The notes under the pieces were generated by a model that was given only the letters and a program-made list of their open reading frames with translations, was not told the DNA's origin and made no database searches. The position numbers were made by a program, and so were the translations under genes. This document shows, piece by piece, positions 13,732 through 17,857 of a stretch of 17,857 nt of DNA (the stretch's first letter is position 1; each line of letters begins with the position of its first letter). The stretch comes from Phycisphaerae bacterium. Its GTDB lineage: Bacteria; Planctomycetota; Phycisphaerae; Tepidisphaerales; Tepidisphaeraceae. The stretch lies in the NCBI GenBank assembly GCA_014380825.1, contig JACMJD010000360.1, positions 1-17,857 of the forward strand, given 5' to 3'.

Positions 13732-15720
13732 ATGAGCCGACTCGATCAACACGTCTCGACCGTTCAGAACAAGCTCGCGCTGGGCAAGTTCGTCAACGCG
13801 ATGGTGTGGACGAACGCCATCTTCGCGCTGGTCGTGTGGATCGCGATCCTGGTTGATCGACTGCTCTGGCTGCGCTTGCCGCACTGGCACATCTGGTTCT
13901 GGTCGGGCGTCGGCGCGGCCGCTGTTGCAGCGCTCAGTTATGCGATCTGGCGACGGCCGGATTCTTACGAGGCGGCGGTCAAGATTGATGATGTCCTGAA
14001 TACCAAAGACAAGTTCGCCACCGCGCTGCACGTGCGGAACGTAAACGATCCGTTCGCGCACGCCGCGCTGCTCGATGCCGAGCGCACGGCGGACAGCGTC
14101 AGTCTGCACAAGAAGTTTCCGCTCACCACGCCGCGAAAGTTGTATGTGCCGATCGCGATCGTTGTGATCGCGCTGCTCACGCATTTGAAGCTTCAGCCGA
14201 TGGATGTCTTCGGTCGCAAGGCGGCCGCGCAGAAGCAGATCGAAGCACAGGCGAAAGTCGACAAGGCGACGACGACTTTGCAGAACGCGCTGGCCGTCGT
14301 TGCGGCGGTGCCACCGGCGCTGAAGGACAACGAGCAGATCAAGCTCGCCAAGGAAGGTCTGCTCAACCAGCTCAATCAATCGATAAAAGATCCCGCCCGC
14401 GCCGAGCGCACGGCGGCCAAGGCGCTGCAGGATGTGAGTGAGGCGATCAAGGAACAGATCAAGCAGAATCAGAAATACGCCGAGGCGCAGAATGAAGCGA
14501 AGATGCTCCGCAATCTTCAGGTGCCGATGGATGAAAAAGGTCCGGTGGCCGAGGCGCAGCGCGAGCTGGCGAAAGGGAACTTCAGCGAGGCCGTGAGCGA
14601 GCTGAACAAGGTGGCGGAGAACTTCGACAAGATGTCGAAGAAAGATCAGGACAAAGCCGCCGAGCAGATGCAGAACATGGCTAACCAGCTCAAGCAGATG
14701 GCCAACAATCCGCAGCAGAAACAGCAGATGCAGCAACAGTTGCAGCAGGCGGGCATGAATCAAAAGCAGGCCGAGCAAGCGGTCGACCAGATGCAGAAGG
14801 CCGCAAATGGTGACAAGCAAGCGCAGCAGCAGCTTCAGCAAATGGCCCAGCAGGCGATGAAGCAGATGAACAACGGGGACGGCCCGAATCAGCAGCAACA
14901 GCAGGCCATGCAGCAAGCGATGCAACAGGCGCAAGCACAGCAGAACGCGCAGCAGAACGCCCAGAACATGCAGCAAGCCGCCCAGCAGATGGCCAAGGCG
15001 ATGCAGCAGATGGCGCAACAGGAGCAGCAACAGCAAGGTCAGCAAGCGCAACAGGGACAGAAGGGCCAGCAGGGACAAAATCAGCAGCAGCAACAACAGC
15101 AACAACAGGCCGGTGGCCAGCAGGCGCAGCAGCAGATGGCTCAGGGCCTGCAGGGCATGCAACAGCAGATGCAGCAGATGCAGGCGGCCGCGCAGGATGC
15201 GCAACAGATCGCCGGCGCTCAGCAGGCGGCGCAGAACGCCGCGCAGCAGGCGATGGACGCGATGAACGGCAAGCAAGGTCAGAACGGTCAACAGCAGGGC
15301 CAAGGCAATTGGCAAGGCCAAGGCCAGCGTCAAGGCGGCGGCGATCCGAACCAACCCTGGGGCGGCCAACCCAACGACGGCATGGCCCAGAACAACGGCG
15401 GCCAAGGCGCGGGCGACCGCAGCGGCAAGCAACAGGCGCCGTATCAAATCAAGCCGGAGATGTCGCCCAGCATCGACGACGAGAAGGGCAAGATCCTCGC
15501 GAGCACGCTGGTCAAAGGTGCCGCTCTGAAGGGCGAAAGCAAAGAGCAGTTGAAGGAAGTCGTCGAAAGCGCAATCAAGAACCAGGCGGACGAAATCGAC
15601 CAGGATCGCGTATCACGACAGGCCCAGCGCGTCGTGCGCGACTATTTCAGCTCCATCCAAAACGACGCCGCCACCGCCGCCGCGGGTGCGGCGGCGCCGA
15701 CCACCGCGCCATCCAAATAG
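13732..15720 (+). CDS. Gln-rich membrane protein with long coiled-coil segment
   Basis: 662 aa. Two membrane helices near the N-terminus (about 21-48 and 52-70) and a third at about 137-151 are followed by an Ala/Lys/Gln-rich helical segment (160-320), a very Gln-rich low-complexity region (about 320-530, including nine Gln in a row at 451-459), a Gly/Asn/Gln stretch, and a compact C-terminal region (555-645; SIDDEKGKILASTLVKG...DRVSRQAQRVVRDYF). The layout resembles the DUF4175-like large membrane proteins found near BatA/MoxR-type genes, but no such neighbour is in the window. The C-terminal region looks conserved and may be the functional tip. A GACGAGG site precedes ATG 13732, and TACAAT lies at 13697-13702. 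Function unknown. Confidence 0.85.
   Translation: MSRLDQHVSTVQNKLALGKFVNAMVWTNAIFALVVWIAILVDRLLWLRLPHWHIWFWSGVGAAAVAALSYAIWRRPDSYEAAVKIDDVLNTKDKFATALHVRNVNDPFAHAALLDAERTADSVSLHKKFPLTTPRKLYVPIAIVVIALLTHLKLQPMDVFGRKAAAQKQIEAQAKVDKATTTLQNALAVVAAVPPALKDNEQIKLAKEGLLNQLNQSIKDPARAERTAAKALQDVSEAIKEQIKQNQKYAEAQNEAKMLRNLQVPMDEKGPVAEAQRELAKGNFSEAVSELNKVAENFDKMSKKDQDKAAEQMQNMANQLKQMANNPQQKQQMQQQLQQAGMNQKQAEQAVDQMQKAANGDKQAQQQLQQMAQQAMKQMNNGDGPNQQQQQAMQQAMQQAQAQQNAQQNAQNMQQAAQQMAKAMQQMAQQEQQQQGQQAQQGQKGQQGQNQQQQQQQQQAGGQQAQQQMAQGLQGMQQQMQQMQAAAQDAQQIAGAQQAAQNAAQQAMDAMNGKQGQNGQQQGQGNWQGQGQRQGGGDPNQPWGGQPNDGMAQNNGGQGAGDRSGKQQAPYQIKPEMSPSIDDEKGKILASTLVKGAALKGESKEQLKEVVESAIKNQADEIDQDRVSRQAQRVVRDYFSSIQNDAATAAAGAAAPTTAPSK
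14690..15330 (+). repeat. Low-complexity CAG/CAA (Gln) coding repeat
   Basis: Imperfect CAG/CAA/ATG/GCG codon repeats encode the Gln/Met/Ala-rich segment of the membrane protein; the purest part is nine Gln codons at 15082-15108. CAG and CAA alternate irregularly, so the tract is kept at protein level and is not a pure nucleotide microsatellite. On the other strand it gives a long but spurious Leu-rich frame. Confidence 0.85.
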
Positions 15721-15727
15721 ATTTGAA

Positions 15728-15801
15728 CCGCAGATGAACGCAGATGGACACAGATTGATTTTGCATTTTTTCAATCTGCGTTCATCTGCGTTCATCTGCG
15801 G
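15728..15801. repeat. Palindromic repeat, CCGCAGATGAACGCAGATG type
   Basis: 31-nt arms at 15728-15758 and 15771-15801 match as inverted repeats at 29 of 31 positions, around a 12-nt AT-rich loop. Each arm has an internal period of about 10 bp (GAACGCAGAT). It begins 8 bp after the Gln-rich gene's stop. It resembles dispersed repeats that give NADGHR and LRSSAFICG peptides. It contains the start codon and early signal-peptide codons of the next gene and could also act as a hairpin between the two genes. Confidence 0.88.
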
Positions 15802-16753
15802 GTCCATCACTCTGTTTCTGAGTTTGATCAGCGGCTGCGAGCGGAGCGATGCGAATCGATCGGTCGTCCTGTATACCAGCATCGATCAACCGATCGCCGC
15901 GCCGATCGTGCGGGAGTTCGAGAAGCGGACCGGCATTCGCGTCACGCTGGTGACCGACACCGAAGCGACCAAGTCCGTCGGCTTGGCCGAGAAACTCCGG
16001 GCGGAAAAGTCGAATCCGCAGGCGGATGTCTGGTGGAGCAACGAGCCGTTTCACACGATCAACCTGGCCGAGGAGGGGCTGTTCGTCGTCTGCGGCGCGC
16101 CCGAGCAACATGACGTACCGACTCAGTTTATCGCCAAGAATGAGCAGTGGGCCGTCAATGGTTTTCGCGTGCGCGTGCTCGCGACGGCGGGCGATCGTGT
16201 GCACAGGCTGGACGACCTGCTCGATCCGAGATATCGCGATAAGGTCGCGATCGCGCGGCCCAGTGCCGGTACGACCGGCGGGCACGTGGCCGCGCTGTAC
16301 GCTGCCTGGGGCGATCAACGCGCCGATGAGTTTTTCCGAAAACTTCGTGGCAACGGCGTGAACCTGCTCGGGGGGAACGGTCCGGTCGCCGAAGCCGTCG
16401 GCGCAGGACGGATGCAGATCGGCCTGACCGACAACGACGACGTGCAGGCCGCGCGTGACAACGGCGGGAAAATCGACCCGGTTCTGCCGGATCAGCAATC
16501 GCTCGGCACGCTGATCGTTCCGACCACTATCGCGATGGTCGCGGATCGCAAGAGCGACCGTGATGCTGCGGAGAAACTCATCGCGTACCTCGCGTCGCGC
16601 GAGGTTGAACAGAAGTTGATCGACGCGAAGTTCGCGTACGGGTCCATTCGCTCGCCCAGCGTGAAGGCAATGGATGTCGACTACGTCGCGGTGGCAAAGA
16701 AGATGCCCGAGGCCGTTCGTCGCGCGACGGCGATTCTTGACGGGCGCCAATGA
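15734..16753 (+). CDS. Iron(III)-type ABC transporter substrate-binding lipoprotein
   Basis: 339 aa from ATG 15734. The lipobox is LISGC with Cys 35, so the mature protein is membrane-anchored. The mature part starts VVLYTSIDQPIAAPIVREFEKRTGIRVTLVTDTEATKSVGLAEKL and continues with NPQADVWWSNEPFHTINLAEEGL, ARPSAGTTGGHVAALYAAWG, and MQIGLTDNDDVQAA. These match the Fe(3+)-binding FbpA/AfuA branch of family 1 extracellular binding proteins. The start and the first 22 or so residues (MNADGHRLILHFF.LRSSAF) are encoded by a palindromic repeat, with no Shine-Dalgarno site; no better start lies between the repeat and the lipobox. The permease gene follows, so this is part of an importer. Confidence 0.88.
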   Translation: MNADGHRLILHFFNLRSSAFICGSITLFLSLISGCERSDANRSVVLYTSIDQPIAAPIVREFEKRTGIRVTLVTDTEATKSVGLAEKLRAEKSNPQADVWWSNEPFHTINLAEEGLFVVCGAPEQHDVPTQFIAKNEQWAVNGFRVRVLATAGDRVHRLDDLLDPRYRDKVAIARPSAGTTGGHVAALYAAWGDQRADEFFRKLRGNGVNLLGGNGPVAEAVGAGRMQIGLTDNDDVQAARDNGGKIDPVLPDQQSLGTLIVPTTIAMVADRKSDRDAAEKLIAYLASREVEQKLIDAKFAYGSIRSPSVKAMDVDYVAVAKKMPEAVRRATAILDGRQ

Positions 16754-16764
16754 ATGGTTTGACA

Positions 16765-16834
16765 GTGGCATGGGCGTCTCGCCCGTGCATTCGCGGCTCG
16801 AGCCGCACGCGCACGGGCAAGACGCCCATGCCAC
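16765..16834. repeat. Palindromic repeat, GTGGCATGGGCGTCT type
   Basis: 24-nt arms (16765-16788 and 16811-16834) match as inverted repeats at 23 of 24 positions. Between them is a perfect 14-nt palindrome, GCGGCTCGAGCCGC (16793-16806). It fills nearly the whole 82-bp gap between the binding protein and its permease, ending 1 bp before the permease ATG. It resembles dispersed repeats giving MAWASCPC and GRDAHAT peptides. As RNA it could protect the upstream message or reduce permease translation. Confidence 0.88.
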
Positions 16835-16835
16835 G

Positions 16836-17857
16836 ATGATGCAAGCAACTGCCCCTCAACAGCGCGATCGCGGACGAATCGCTTCCGCGAGCATCGTGTG
16901 GCTGATCGTTGGCCTGTGCTGCATCGCGCCGATCGTGTGGATCGTGGTTCAACTGATCGCCAACCCGACTGCGATGTCCGAACTGCGGCTCGATCCGTTC
17001 CGGATCAAGCTCATCGCAAGAACGATCGCCTACAACGGCGCGGCCGCGATCGTCGCGACGCTGCTCGCGGTCCCGGCCGCGATCGTGATCGGACGCGGGC
17101 GCGGGATCTTCGCGGCGGCGCTGTGGCTGATCTTGCCCATCGCGCTGCTGCTGCCGTCGCTGACGTTCGCGTATGGGTGGAGCCAGTCGATTCGCCTGCT
17201 CGACGCCTGGCTGAAGGCGCACACAAGTCAGGATTGGCTGCGAAGACTGCTCGAGTTCGAGCCCGGCGAATATTGCGATGTCGCGCGATGCGTCTGGTCC
17301 TTGGCGACGTGGCTTTTCCCGGTGCCGGCGATTGTGATGGGCCTGAGCCTGCGGCGCGTGGATACGAGTCTCCAACAGCAGGCGCAGCTCGACGGCGTGC
17401 TGTGGCGTGTGACCGCGCGACAGATCCTCGGTCCGGCGCTGGCATCGATGGCGATCGTCGCGGTGCTCGCGATGCAGGAGTTCGCCGTGTACGAACCGAC
17501 CGGCATCAGTGTGATCGCAACCGAGACGCGGATGGTGTTCGAGACCGGCGCGTTCAGCTCGACGGATAATCTGATTACGCAACGACTGGTTGGCGCCCCG
17601 CAGACATCCACTCCGGGTGACCAGCGCGCTCGCGCAGCGGCGGCGGTTGCGACTTCGGTGCCCATGCTCATTGTGATCGGCGTGCTCTCGATCATCGCAG
17701 CGATCGGCGCGCGAAAGCTCACTGCGGCAGATGCGATCGAAAGCGGCGCTTGGCCCGCGTCGCTGAATGCTCGACGCCGCGTGACCGTCGCTGCGTGGGC
17801 GATCGCGCTGCTCGCGATCGCCGTGCCGATTGTCTCGCTTTGCCTGTCGCTCAAGCG
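16836..17857 (+). CDS. Iron-type ABC transporter permease (partial, runs off the end)
   Basis: The frame is open from ATG 16836 (a second ATG at 16839) to the window end, 340 codons without a stop. It has many membrane helices: ASIVWLIVGLCCIAPIVWIVVQLI, AAAIVATLLAVPAAIVIG, ALWLILPIALLLPSLTFAYGW, MAIVAVLAMQEFAVYEPTG, and a further pair after 265. The cytoplasmic coupling loop, QAQLDGVLWRVTARQILGP (182-200), corresponds to the EAA motif of binding-protein-dependent permeases, here starting QAQ in place of EAA. Order and similarity fit an FbpB/AfuB-type permease, which usually has two fused halves of about 500-550 residues. The ATPase is expected beyond the window. The start abuts a repeat and has no ribosome site of its own. 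Confidence 0.85.
   Translation, partial: MMQATAPQQRDRGRIASASIVWLIVGLCCIAPIVWIVVQLIANPTAMSELRLDPFRIKLIARTIAYNGAAAIVATLLAVPAAIVIGRGRGIFAAALWLILPIALLLPSLTFAYGWSQSIRLLDAWLKAHTSQDWLRRLLEFEPGEYCDVARCVWSLATWLFPVPAIVMGLSLRRVDTSLQQQAQLDGVLWRVTARQILGPALASMAIVAVLAMQEFAVYEPTGISVIATETRMVFETGAFSSTDNLITQRLVGAPQTSTPGDQRARAAAAVATSVPMLIVIGVLSIIAAIGARKLTAADAIESGAWPASLNARRRVTVAAWAIALLAIAVPIVSLCLSLK

Noticed and set aside
13723..15447. 574-codon Leu-rich open frame on the minus strand opposite the Gln-rich gene
   Set aside because: It is the complement of CAG/CAA codons (CTG/TTG), with monotonous Leu/His/Arg composition and no domain. The plus-strand gene explains it.

Overview
The window looks like chromosomal DNA of a planctomycete, most likely class Phycisphaerae. 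This is an inference from gene content. The main marker is a C-terminal zinc ribbon of the CxxCGYDLRASPxRCPECG type at about 3436-3500, a tail I associate with that group. High G+C, an N-terminal zinc-ribbon membrane protein, a Gln-rich membrane protein and an HldE-like heptose kinase/adenylyltransferase are consistent with it. No rRNA, tRNA, CRISPR, transposase or phage structural gene was seen.

Region 1 (1-7233, all +) is a tightly packed gene run with 1-4 nt overlaps or short gaps. It holds the 3' end of a gene whose product ends in a Gly-rich/hydrophobic/basic GlyGly-CTERM-like tail, a rhombosortase-type rhomboid protease that should process such tails, a eukaryote-type (GH13_8-like) glycogen branching enzyme, a small zinc-ribbon membrane protein that appears to carry compensating frameshifts, lipoyl transferase LipB, a GT-C/PMT-like membrane glycosyltransferase, a CPBP (CAAX-like) intramembrane protease of the exosortase-associated type, and a ParD/ParE toxin-antitoxin pair. 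Region 2 (7267-8499, +) is a cysteine-desulfurase-family PLP enzyme, facing a tiny exported protein on the minus strand (8526-8750).

Region 3 (9002-10583, -) is a YqjD/YqjE-like set of three membrane-associated proteins. Its first gene has a good Shine-Dalgarno site and a sigma-54-like promoter candidate. Region 4 holds hldE (-) and, divergent from it, a zinc-ribbon polytopic membrane protein, then a 662-aa protein with a roughly 200-residue Gln-rich segment. Region 5 (15734-end) is an iron-type ABC importer: a lipoprotein binding protein and the start of its permease, which runs off the window.

Two themes stand out. First, two different intramembrane-protease sorting families (rhombosortase with a tail-bearing neighbour, and a CPBP protease) sit 5 kb apart in one gene run. 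Second, at least five unrelated palindromic repeat families sit at or inside gene ends, and three of them are read in frame: they encode part of the rhombosortase N-terminus, the cysteine desulfurase C-terminus, and the start of the binding-protein signal peptide. Several starts also have a TANNNT box only 6-9 nt upstream, suggesting leaderless or near-leaderless transcripts.
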